Shown here: positions 40,298 through 47,165 of the stretch, piece after piece | Position numbering within the stretch: position 1 is the first letter of the stretch | Layout: every line of letters starts with the position of its first letter | Source of the DNA: Hymenobacter sp. | Lineage (GTDB): Bacteria > Bacteroidota > Bacteroidia > Cytophagales > Hymenobacteraceae | Length of the DNA: 49,637 nt | Assembly: GCA_028288445.1 (NCBI GenBank) | Contig: JAQBNT010000209.1 | Coordinates: 1-49,637 of the forward strand | Reading direction: 5' to 3' | Notes under the pieces: model-generated | Database searches by the model: none | What the model was told of the DNA's origin: nothing | Seen by the model: only the letters and a program-made list of their open reading frames with translations | Made by a program: the position numbers and the translations under genes

Positions 40298-42748
40298 CTA
40301 CAGCAGCAGCAGGCCCTTTTCGCGCAGCAAGGCCCAGGCCGGGCTTTGCAGGAAGGCCTCGAACGAGCCTTCTGACTGGGGGAAGCTGGCGGCGGCGTCT
40401 TTCAGCAGCACTTTGGTATCGAAATCCTGGCTGAGCTGGGTGAGGAGCTGGTGCAGCCAGCGGCCGGCGGCTTCGGTGGTTTTCACCTCGAAATCCTCGG
40501 CCTGCTCGTAGCAGGTGAGCACGGCACGGGGGGCTTTTCTGCCGGCTTCGAGGCGGATTTCGGGGGCGTTGCCGAGCCAGAACAGGCGCTGGTTCTGGCG
40601 GGCGAAGTCGGGCTTGTCGGGTGCTTGCAGGGCCTGCTGGATGAGGTGGCGGGGGGTGGTCGATTTCGGGGTTTTGAAGTCGAACCAGCGGGCCAGCGGC
40701 TCATCGAGGGCCACGCCGTGCAGGTAGTTATACAGCGACTTGGCCAGGCCGGGGCCGAAGGCTTCGTGGTCGGTGCCGAGGGGGTCGTCGTGCCAGAGGT
40801 CGTTCCAGGCGAAGCCGGCGGGCTCCGGGCCGATGGCGGCCACCTGGTACTTCGCCGGATTCTTGCCCACGGGCGAGTGCGCGGTCATCGAAAAGCGGTG
40901 CCAATAGCCGCTCTGCACCACACCGGCCGCGAAAAGCTGGCGCACCACTTCGAGGCTGTCCACGGTTTCCTGAGCAGTTTGGGTGGGGAAGCCGTACATC
41001 AGATAAGCATGCACCATGATGCCGGCCTGCGTGAACCCGTCGGTGACGCGGGCCACCTGGGCGATGGTCACGCCCTTTTCCATAAGGGCCAGCAATCTAT
41101 CGGAAGCCACTTCCAGCCCGCCCGAAATGGCAATGCAGCCCGAGGCGGCCAGCAGCCGGCAGAGGTCGGGCGAGAAGGTTTTCTCAAACCGGATGTTGCC
41201 CCACCAAGTGATGGCCACGCGGCGCTTGAGCAGCTCGATGGCCAGGTCGCGCAGGGCCAGGGGCGGCGCAGCCTCGTCCACGAAATGAAAGCCGGTCTGG
41301 CCGGTTTGCTGAATGATTTGCTCGATTCTGTCCACCAGCAAGGTGCTGGGGGCGGTTTCGTAGCGGGCGATGTAGTCGAGCGTCACGTCGCAAAACGAGC
41401 AGCGCTTCCAGTAGCAGCCGTGGGCCACGGTAAGCTTATTCCAGCGGCCGTCGCTCCAGAGGCGGTGCATGGGGTTGAGCACTTCCAGCACCGAGAGGTA
41501 CTCGGTGAGGGGCAGGTCGGAGTAGTCGGGCGTGCCCACCTCGGCGTGCGGCACGTCGGGGAAGGCGTGGTTGAGGTAGTGAATCCGGCCCGCCTCATCG
41601 CGCAGGAAGGTGCGCTGCAAGGGCAATTCGGTCACATCAACTGCCAAGTAAGGCAGCAATTGAGCCCAGTAAGGCCGCGATACTGCCAAGGGAAGCACTA
41701 CTTGCGCTAAGGCAGGCTGTGGCAGTACCGGGGGAGGCAATACTTGCCCCAATGGGGGCTGCGGTAGTGCCGGGGGAGGCAGTACTTGCCCTAATGCGGG
41801 CTGCACTAGCGCCGGGGGAGGCAGTACTTGCCTTAAAGCGGGCTGCATTAGCACTGGGGGAGGCTGCAATTGCTCCATCGAAGGCGGCGATTGCGCAGCG
41901 AACAAGTCCAGCAGCCGCAGCCACGGCCCCTCGCCATCGTCCAGGGTCAGAAAGTCGACGTAATCAAAAAAGCGGGGCTCCTTGATGTCGCGCAGCTCAG
42001 TATTGGGGTAGCCGCCACCCATAATGGTCACGGTGGCGGGACTGATTTGCTTGATGTGCCGGGCCAGCCGCAAGGCCCCGTAGAGGTTGCCGGGGAAGGG
42101 CACGGTGAAGCCCACCACATCGGGCTGCACCCGCGCCAAAAGGAGCTCCAGCTCCTCCAGCAGCATTTTATCCAACAAATTTGGGGCGGCTTCGAGCTCC
42201 TGGTGCAGGGGCTCGAAGCTGGTAGCGGAGAGGGCCAGCTTTTCGGCGTAGCGCGAGAAGCCGAAGTGCGGCCCCACGGTTTCCTTGATGAGGTCGGCGA
42301 GGTCTTCGAGGTAGAGGGTGGCCAGGTGGCGGGCCTGGTCCGTCAGGCCCATGGTGCCGAAGGCGGTTTCGAGGTCGGCCACGTTGTCGAAACGGCTGGC
42401 TTCGGGCAGGAACCGGCCGTGGCAGATGCGCGGGGCCAGCGTTAAATCTTTGTTTTGCAGGAAGCGGATGACCGGGGTGATGGTGGCCAGGTAGCGGTTC
42501 TGGAGGCGCAGCATTCGCTTGGCGTTGTCGCTGAGGGTGAAATCCCGGGCTTCAATTTCCTGAAAGACCCGCCGCAAGCCGGCCTCCGAAAACAGCCGCA
42601 GCACCAGCTGCAAGCCCATATCGGCCTGCGTCACATCATACCCGCGCCCCGTCAGGAAACCTTTTATGTAGGCCGTGGCCGGGTACGGCGTGTTGAGCTG
42701 CGTGAGCGGCGGCGTGAGCAGCAGGATGCGGGGCGAGGCAGTAGGCAC
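40298..42748 (-). CDS. B12-binding radical SAM protein with repeat linker
   Basis: An 816-residue cytoplasmic protein. The N-terminal cobalamin-binding-type domain includes ILLLTPPLTQLNTPYPA, PDVVGFTVPFPGN and VTIMGGGYPNTELRD. The radical SAM cluster is CYWKRCSFC (CxxxxxCxxC as read, near residue 443), preceded by LTVAHG; later motifs are FHFVDEAAPP, ISGGLEVASDRLLALMEKG and AYLMYGFPTQT. The spacing between the first and second Cys is longer than the standard CxxxCxxC, as in some B12-radical SAM enzymes. Between the two domains, about residues 282-365, lie six 14-residue Pro-rich repeats (QVLPPPALPQPPLG type) encoded by a 42-bp tandem repeat. The substrate is unknown, and the neighbours give no pathway. 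Confidence 0.9.
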   Translation of the reverse strand: MPTASPRILLLTPPLTQLNTPYPATAYIKGFLTGRGYDVTQADMGLQLVLRLFSEAGLRRVFQEIEARDFTLSDNAKRMLRLQNRYLATITPVIRFLQNKDLTLAPRICHGRFLPEASRFDNVADLETAFGTMGLTDQARHLATLYLEDLADLIKETVGPHFGFSRYAEKLALSATSFEPLHQELEAAPNLLDKMLLEELELLLARVQPDVVGFTVPFPGNLYGALRLARHIKQISPATVTIMGGGYPNTELRDIKEPRFFDYVDFLTLDDGEGPWLRLLDLFAAQSPPSMEQLQPPPVLMQPALRQVLPPPALVQPALGQVLPPPALPQPPLGQVLPPPVLPQPALAQVVLPLAVSRPYWAQLLPYLAVDVTELPLQRTFLRDEAGRIHYLNHAFPDVPHAEVGTPDYSDLPLTEYLSVLEVLNPMHRLWSDGRWNKLTVAHGCYWKRCSFCDVTLDYIARYETAPSTLLVDRIEQIIQQTGQTGFHFVDEAAPPLALRDLAIELLKRRVAITWWGNIRFEKTFSPDLCRLLAASGCIAISGGLEVASDRLLALMEKGVTIAQVARVTDGFTQAGIMVHAYLMYGFPTQTAQETVDSLEVVRQLFAAGVVQSGYWHRFSMTAHSPVGKNPAKYQVAAIGPEPAGFAWNDLWHDDPLGTDHEAFGPGLAKSLYNYLHGVALDEPLARWFDFKTPKSTTPRHLIQQALQAPDKPDFARQNQRLFWLGNAPEIRLEAGRKAPRAVLTCYEQAEDFEVKTTEAAGRWLHQLLTQLSQDFDTKVLLKDAAASFPQSEGSFEAFLQSPAWALLREKGLLLL
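41653..41904 (-). repeat. 42-bp tandem repeat inside the radical SAM gene
   Basis: Four strong copies at 41695-41736, 41737-41778, 41779-41820 and 41821-41862 are flanked by two degenerate copies (41653-41694 and 41863-41904) in the same phase. The period of 42 bases keeps the frame, giving 14-residue Pro-rich units. Unlike CRISPR, the units are contiguous without unique spacers. Confidence 0.88.
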
Positions 42749-42864
42749 AGTGGGGACTAACCCGGCCGGGGCGGCCGGGGTTCAATTTGAGGGGCAAAGG
42801 TCGGGGCTGGCGGCCGGTGGGCCGCGGGGCGCCCGGCTTTCGGCCAAAATCCCTACTTTCCCAC

Positions 42865-43383
42865 ATGGAAACCTCCCCCTCCCCCATCGCCGCCGAGCGC
42901 CCCGCCGGCTGGCTCCGTGCGGCGCTCGTTACCGGCTTGCTGGCGGGCACGCTCGACATCACCGCCGCCTGCACCCAATACGTGCTGACGACGCACAAAT
43001 CCCCGGTCGATGTGCTGCATTTTGTGGCCAGCGGGCTGGTGGGGCGGGCGGCGTTTGTGGGCGGCGCGGGCACGGCCGTGCTGGGCCTGGTGGCCCACTA
43101 CGGCATTGCGGTGGTGTTTGCCGTGTTTTTGTATTGGCTGAGCCCGCGGCTGCCGGTGCTGCTGCGGCATCCGGTCCTGGCCGGCCTGGGCTACGGGCTG
43201 GTGGTTTGGCTGGTAATGAACCTGGTGGTGCTGCCCAGCTCGCGGGTGGCGGCCCGGCCCCTCAAGCCGGAGCCGGCCGCCATCGGGCTGGTGATTCTCA
43301 TGCTGTGCATCGGGCTGCCCATTGCCCTGCGCGCCGCCCGCTACTACGCCGGCCAGCGGCCCGGGGCCGGACGGCCCCTTTAG
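42865..43383 (+). CDS. Integral membrane protein, YagU/DUF1440-like
   Basis: A 172-residue protein with four or five predicted membrane helices: ALVTGLLAGTLDITAACTQY (N-terminal), VLGLVAHYGIAVVFAVFLYW, LAGLGYGLVVWLVMNLVV and IGLVILMLCIGLPIALRAAR. The GLLAGTLD start and middle HYGIAVVFAVFLY resemble YagU-type inner-membrane proteins; the assignment is moderate. The ATG at 42865 is preferred to a TTG 26 codons upstream. A TACTTTCC sequence just before the ATG resembles a -7 element. Its stop overlaps by 4 bases with the stop of the next, convergent gene. Confidence 0.75.
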   Translation: METSPSPIAAERPAGWLRAALVTGLLAGTLDITAACTQYVLTTHKSPVDVLHFVASGLVGRAAFVGGAGTAVLGLVAHYGIAVVFAVFLYWLSPRLPVLLRHPVLAGLGYGLVVWLVMNLVVLPSSRVAARPLKPEPAAIGLVILMLCIGLPIALRAARYYAGQRPGAGRPL

Positions 43384-43577
43384 CGGCGGGCGCGCAGCAC
43401 TTCCAGGGTTTCGCGGTGGCGCTTTTCGGCCAAATCCTGGCTGCGCGACGCCACGCCCCAGATGGCCGCCGGAATCCAGCCAATCAGCGTTATCTGAAGC
43501 ACAAAGCAGAGAATCCCTTTCAGCAAATGGCCGTTGACCATCATGGACAAGCCGGGCAGCAGAATAGCGAGCAACAT
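43380..43577 (-). CDS. YqaE/Pmp3-type small membrane protein
   Basis: A 65-residue protein with two membrane helices (MLLAILLPGLSMMVNG and CFVLQITLIGWIPAAIWG) and a charged tail. The two-helix layout and LIGWIPAAIW resemble the UPF0057/Pmp3 family, small proteins linked to membrane potential or stress. A MITE-like repeat lies directly upstream. The stop codon overlaps the neighbouring convergent gene by 4 bases. Confidence 0.78.
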   Translation of the reverse strand: MLLAILLPGLSMMVNGHLLKGILCFVLQITLIGWIPAAIWGVASRSQDLAEKRHRETLEVLRARR

Positions 43578-43605
43578 AGGAAAAGCAGGAAGTGAGTGGT
43601 AAACC

Positions 43606-43803
43606 TAATTAATGCAAGTTGCAGAGTAGCCGCGTAGCGGCGACCGGTTTGTAGAGCATCACGATTCAAGTGATTCAAAAACCGCGTAGCGGTGACAGAA
43701 ATGTCCGAAAACCTGTCGCCGCTACGCGGCTTTTAGCCCAACCCAACGGCTCTGCTACAAACCTGTCGCCGCTACGCGGCTGCTCTGCAACTTGGGTTAA
43801 TTA
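43606..43803. mobile_element. MITE-like element with long terminal inverted repeats
   Basis: Left arm 43606-43654 and right arm 43755-43803 are 49-base inverted repeats with four mismatches, both bounded by TAATTAA. Inside are four copies of a palindromic core, RCCGCGTAGCGGYGAC: plus strand 43629-43644 and 43681-43696, minus strand 43715-43730 and 43765-43780. The copy at 43681 changes both ends of the stem together (A..T for G..C), supporting a hairpin. It encodes no protein, so movement would need a transposase elsewhere. It lies between the Pmp3-like gene and a bidirectional terminator. Confidence 0.75.
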
Positions 43804-43839
43804 AAAAAGGCGGCTTCCGATTGGGAAGCCGCCTTTTTT
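43803..43839 (-). terminator. Bidirectional terminator at the end of the AraC-type gene
   Basis: A perfect 16-bp stem (43803-43818 with 43824-43839, AAAAAAGGCGGCTTCC and its complement) with a 5-base loop. It lies 25 bases after the stop of the minus-strand regulator gene and touches the MITE-like element. Confidence 0.92.
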
Positions 43840-43864
43840 GGTATCGGAGTAAAGGCTCGGGGCC

Positions 43865-44437
43865 TTATGCCAGCGCGTCGAGCGACATGCGCTCGGGCAG
43901 CATCAGGCGGCGGAACTCGCTCACGGAGTAACCCGTCACCTGACGGAACTGATTGCTCAGATGCTGGCCGGAGCTGTAGCGCATCTGGTCGGCAATCTGG
44001 TTCAGGGTCAGCTCGCCGTAGCTGAGCATCTCCTTCACGCGCTCAATTTTGAGGCGGATGAGGTACTTCTCGATGGTGAGGTGCGCGGTGCGCGAAAACA
44101 CCTTGCTCAGGTGCGAGTAGGTAGCCGCAAACCGGTCGGTCAGAAAGGCCGAAGTGGTGAGCGGCGAGCGCGCCGTGCGCAGGTGCTCCAAGTATTCGGC
44201 CAGGGTGCCTTTGATTTGTTCGGTGAGCTGCTCGGCGCGGCCGCGCAGCAGCTCGAAGCCGGCGGCGTGCAGCAGTGGGGCCAAGTCTTCGGGGTCGGCG
44301 GGGGTGTTCTCGTCGAGCTCGGCCACGCCCAGCGTTACGGCTTTGGGGTTGTAACCAGCGCGCTCCAACAGGTTGTGCACGGCTTCTACGCACCGGGGAC
44401 ACACCATATTCTTGATGTGCAGTAGGTTAGTTTTCAA
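43865..44437 (-). CDS. Small AraC-type regulator with HMA-like N-terminus
   Basis: A 190-residue protein. The N-terminus LLHIKNMVCPRCVEAVHNLLERAG resembles a heavy-metal-associated domain, with a CPRC pair where metal-binding HMA domains have CxxC. The C-terminal 100 residues are an AraC-type DNA-binding domain (LTIEKYLIRLKIERVKEMLSYG and LSNQFRQVTGYSVSEFRRLM). No separate effector domain exists. The TTG at 44437 is preferred: it follows the upstream gene's TAA by 5 bases and gives KTNLLHIKNM; ATG at 44407 would remove the first beta strand. A metal or redox signal is inferred from the CPRC pair only. Confidence 0.85.
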   Translation of the reverse strand: MKTNLLHIKNMVCPRCVEAVHNLLERAGYNPKAVTLGVAELDENTPADPEDLAPLLHAAGFELLRGRAEQLTEQIKGTLAEYLEHLRTARSPLTTSAFLTDRFAATYSHLSKVFSRTAHLTIEKYLIRLKIERVKEMLSYGELTLNQIADQMRYSSGQHLSNQFRQVTGYSVSEFRRLMLPERMSLDALA

Positions 44438-44442
44438 TGGCT

Positions 44443-44802
44443 TTAACGTGTTTGAGGCCGCCGCGAAGCAGCCGGTGGAGAAATAGGACGTGCTGCTGAT
44501 GCAGTGGGGGCTGCCCGACGGGGCCGTGGGGCCGGCGTCGAGACTTCGGCCCACCCGCGCCCGAACCAATGCGCGGTGGCCCAGGTCACGAAGGGCACCA
44601 CGGCAAGGAACGTAACGGCCAGCAGCCAGACCAATACGAGAAACGCAAAAAAAAGTCGACTAAAGAAATGGTCACTTACGCCAAACAAATAACCCACCAG
44701 CATTAGTGCCAGAAATAGGCTGACGCCGGCCAGCACGCCCACCCGCCGCCAGGGCCAGGCAGCAACGTGTTTCTGAAGACGGAGGCGCAACGGCAAGGGC
44801 AT
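44443..44802 (-). CDS. Small membrane protein upstream of the AraC-type gene
   Basis: A 119-residue protein with a basic N-terminus, two membrane helices (VGVLAGVSLFLALMLVGYLFG and FFAFLVLVWLLAVTFLAVVPFV) and an Ala/Pro/Arg-rich tail. No family recognised. It ends 5 bases before the TTG of the AraC-type gene and begins 54 bases after the thioredoxin-like gene, so the three are probably one operon. The coding status is moderate because the tail is low complexity. Confidence 0.6.
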   Translation of the reverse strand: MPLPLRLRLQKHVAAWPWRRVGVLAGVSLFLALMLVGYLFGVSDHFFSRLFFAFLVLVWLLAVTFLAVVPFVTWATAHWFGRGWAEVSTPAPRPRRAAPTASAARPISPPAASRRPQTR

Positions 44803-44856
44803 ATAATTCGGAATTGGGAAGGTGAAAATAGGGGAAATTTTGATTCAACCCCAATC

Positions 44857-45462
44857 TTAACCCAACAGCGCCAACAACTCGTGCTGCATGGACTGGCCAT
44901 TATCGGCCTCGTACCACATATTCATGCCTTTTACTACCTGGTTGGTATGCAAAGATTTGTCGTTGTGCAATTGGTGGCTCAGCAGCTGCGCCTCGGCCGG
45001 ACGCGGGCCCCAAGCACCCAGCTCCGCCCCGGTGGCCGCGTCGTAGCGAATGAGTTTGGGGATGCTGTTTTTGCCGTCGGTCTGGTGGGTGGCCATGAGT
45101 TCGGGATGTTCGGAGCGCAGGGCGACGTGCAGGGAGATGTGGCCCTGGCTTTCTTCAGCCAGGTGGGCCAGGATGGGCAGGGCGTGGGCCGTGTCGCCGC
45201 ACCAGGTTTCGCCCAGCACCAGCCAGTGCTCGGGGCGGGGCAGCTGCCGGAGCTTTTCGACCAGCGCGGGCAGTAAGGGCCGGGCGTAGGCGGTGTCGAG
45301 GTGCTGCTGGTTCTGGGCGGTGTAGCGGATGAGGCCCGGCAGCTGCTCGGGGCCAGTGGTGCGGTTTTCGGCGGCCAGCGTGGCCATCAACTCCAAGAAC
45401 TCGGGATAGGTGTAGACCGGCGCAATGGTAGCCGGAGCGGAATCGGAAGGCGAGTGGGACAT
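44857..45462 (-). CDS. Thioredoxin-like family protein
   Basis: A 201-residue cytoplasmic protein of the thioredoxin-fold family common in this phylum. The redox segment is LVLGETWCGDTAHALPILAHLAEES, with a single Cys (WCGDT) in place of WCxxC, so classical disulfide exchange is unlikely. SIPKLIRYD contains the cis-Pro. The ATG at 45462 (MSHSPSDSAP) is used; the frame extends 15 codons further without an obvious better start. It is the probable first gene of the unit ending with the AraC-type regulator. Confidence 0.85.
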   Translation of the reverse strand: MSHSPSDSAPATIAPVYTYPEFLELMATLAAENRTTGPEQLPGLIRYTAQNQQHLDTAYARPLLPALVEKLRQLPRPEHWLVLGETWCGDTAHALPILAHLAEESQGHISLHVALRSEHPELMATHQTDGKNSIPKLIRYDAATGAELGAWGPRPAEAQLLSHQLHNDKSLHTNQVVKGMNMWYEADNGQSMQHELLALLG

Positions 45463-45582
45463 CAGGCGAATGAGAAAAATGAAGCGGGAACGTGCGGCTT
45501 GCGGCAACCTTGGGCCGGCCCGCGCCGGTACAACCGTACCCGCGCCCGGTGGTTCGGGTTGCGCGCGGGCAGGTTATTTTTC

Positions 45583-45590
45583 TACCTTGC
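45583..45590 (+). promoter_or_regulatory. Candidate -7 element for the small lipoprotein
   Basis: TACCTTGC, close to TAnnTTTG, with a TTG at 45559-45561 about 21 bases upstream, and a leader of about 35 bases. Confidence 0.3.
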
Positions 45591-45629
45591 GGCATCGCTT
45601 GTTATTTACCCCTTCACCTTCGCTCTTTC

Positions 45630-45902
45630 ATGTCTCTGAAAAACTTCCTCCGCCCCCTCGCCGTGGCCTGTGCCCTCACCGCCACCTTTAGCGCCTGCAG
45701 CTCGGGCACCAAAGAAGGCGACACCAACGTGGAGCGCGGCTACACCACAAAAGGCCCCGCCGCCGGCACCGACGGCACCGCCAACGGCGACTCGGCCACG
45801 GCCGGCCTCACCCGCGACACCACGCACCACGTCACGGGCAAAGACCTCTACAAAGCCGCCGGCGATGCCAAAGACCGCAACCACGACGGCATCGCCGACT
45901 AG
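45630..45902 (+). CDS. Tiny lipoprotein with a C-terminal calcium-loop-like motif
   Basis: A 90-residue protein with a lipoprotein signal (basic start, VACALTATFSAC lipobox region, Cys about 23). The mature part is Thr/Gly/Asp-rich and ends in DAKDRNHDGIAD; the DxNxDGxxD spacing matches calcium-binding loops of dockerin/EF-hand type. No known family. The ATG at 45630 is the only start giving a normal signal peptide. A terminator follows 37 bases after the stop. Confidence 0.75.
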   Translation: MSLKNFLRPLAVACALTATFSACSSGTKEGDTNVERGYTTKGPAAGTDGTANGDSATAGLTRDTTHHVTGKDLYKAAGDAKDRNHDGIAD

Positions 45903-45938
45903 CTTCCGGTCCCTCCGGCTTCAACCCACGGCCCGCAA

Positions 45939-45970
45939 AAAAGGCCCGCTCCTTCCGGGGCGGGCCTTTT
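45939..45970 (+). terminator. Bidirectional terminator after the tiny lipoprotein
   Basis: An 11-bp stem AAAAGGCCCGC/GCGGGCCTTTT with a 10-base loop; A-run and T-run on both sides make it usable in both directions, between convergent genes. Confidence 0.85.
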
Positions 45971-46005
45971 CCTTGTTTTGCAGAAAGAGGAGGTGGAAGA
46001 AAAAT

Positions 46006-46039
46006 CGCAACGATGAGAGCTCCGGCTCCCGCCGTTGCG
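46006..46039 (-). terminator. Possible terminator after the YncE-like lipoprotein
   Basis: CGCAACG (46006-46012) and CGTTGCG (46033-46039) enclose an inner GAGC/GCTC hairpin, followed on the minus strand by ATTTTTC. It lies 28 bases after the stop of the cobalamin-uptake unit. Confidence 0.5.
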
Positions 46040-46067
46040 GGTAACAAAACGCTGGAAGAGGGAAAGG

Positions 46068-47102
46068 TTAGTTGAATACGAAGCCGTTGGGGTATTTCCC
46101 CACCTGGAAAGAGTCGATTTTGGTGCCGGTGGTGCTGTAGCGGGCCACGTAGCCGTTGGCAGCCCCACGGGAAGAAGCCGCGTAGATGACGTTGTCTTTA
46201 TCGATGCCCAGGCCGTAAAAATTACGCTTGATGAGCGGTGTGGCCGGCAGGGCCGTGGCCGTCAGGGGCAACTGGTAAGTACCTGTGCCCAGGGACACGA
46301 ATACGTTGTCGCCGGCGGGGTTCAGGCGCAGGTTGCCGTTTCGGTAGTCATTGGGAAAGGCAATATCGGTCTGGGTAGCGGGCGTGGCCGGGTTGAAGCG
46401 GATAAGGTGGTCGGTAGTGGCAACATACGGGCTGCACAGCACCCATATATTGCCGGCATTGTCCTGCACAATGCCTTTGGGGCCGGTGGGCGTGGCGATG
46501 GGGGCCTGCACCGCATCGGTGGCCGGGTTGATGACGGTGATGAAGTTACTTTGGCTGTTGGCCACGTACACCAGGCCGTTTTTGCCCAGCAGAATTGCCT
46601 CAGGCTGCACCCCCAGCCCGGTGCTGATGGTGCCCGTGATGCGGTTGGTGGTCAGGTCCACAATGCTCACGGTGCCATTGGCCGAGTAGCCGTTCCACTG
46701 CGTTACGTAGGCTTTGGTGGCCGATACCGCCACCGCGTAGCGCGGCTGCTTGAGGTGGATGCCCGCCGTGTGCCGGAAATCGGTGAGGTTGACGATGTTC
46801 AGCGAGTCGCTGCCCGTCACGGCCAGGTAGGCCTTCGTGCCGATAATGGTCATCGACTGCGGGTTGGAGCCTAAGTCGCCTTGGTTGACACTTTTGTAGA
46901 GGCCGGCGCTGGTTACCGTCTTGGTAGTAGTGTTGAACAGGCTGATATCGTCGGGGCTGGGGAAGTTGCCTTCGTTCACCACGTACACCCGCTCGCTGGG
47001 GCTGGGCAGCTCCACTTTGGGGTCATCCTTTTTGGGGTCGCAGGCGGTGAGGAGCAGGCTGCCGGACAAGGCCAGCAAGGACAGGTTTTTGAGGGAAAAC
47101 AT
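46068..47102 (-). CDS. YncE/DUF5074-like beta-propeller lipoprotein, cobalamin uptake partner
   Basis: A 344-residue lipoprotein, lipobox LLLTAC (Cys about 21). Repeats of about 45 residues such as ERVYVVNEGNF, TKAYVTQWNGYSANGTVSIVDL, GLVYVANSQSNFITVINPATD and NVIYAASSRGAANGYVARY form a beta-propeller of the YncE/DUF5074 type. Such proteins often sit next to BtuB receptors in this phylum, and this one follows the receptor by 63 bases in a riboswitch-controlled unit. A surface accessory in cobalamin capture is therefore likely but not shown. The ATG at 47102 is the best start (MFSLKNLSLLALS). Confidence 0.86.
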   Translation of the reverse strand: MFSLKNLSLLALSGSLLLTACDPKKDDPKVELPSPSERVYVVNEGNFPSPDDISLFNTTTKTVTSAGLYKSVNQGDLGSNPQSMTIIGTKAYLAVTGSDSLNIVNLTDFRHTAGIHLKQPRYAVAVSATKAYVTQWNGYSANGTVSIVDLTTNRITGTISTGLGVQPEAILLGKNGLVYVANSQSNFITVINPATDAVQAPIATPTGPKGIVQDNAGNIWVLCSPYVATTDHLIRFNPATPATQTDIAFPNDYRNGNLRLNPAGDNVFVSLGTGTYQLPLTATALPATPLIKRNFYGLGIDKDNVIYAASSRGAANGYVARYSTTGTKIDSFQVGKYPNGFVFN

Positions 47103-47165
47103 GAAGCGTATAAAAGGTGGTTTAATTGAAAATGACACAATGAAATGCCCGTCGGGCCCGTCCAC

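Noticed and set aside
40451..41710. Plus-strand open frame of 419 codons
   Set aside because: Antisense to the radical SAM gene with its Cys cluster.
41653..41904. Possible CRISPR array
   Set aside because: The 42-bp units are contiguous, in frame and without unique spacers, so it is a coding tandem repeat.
43606..43803. Insertion sequence with its own transposase
   Set aside because: No open frame of transposase type lies inside; only inverted repeats are present.
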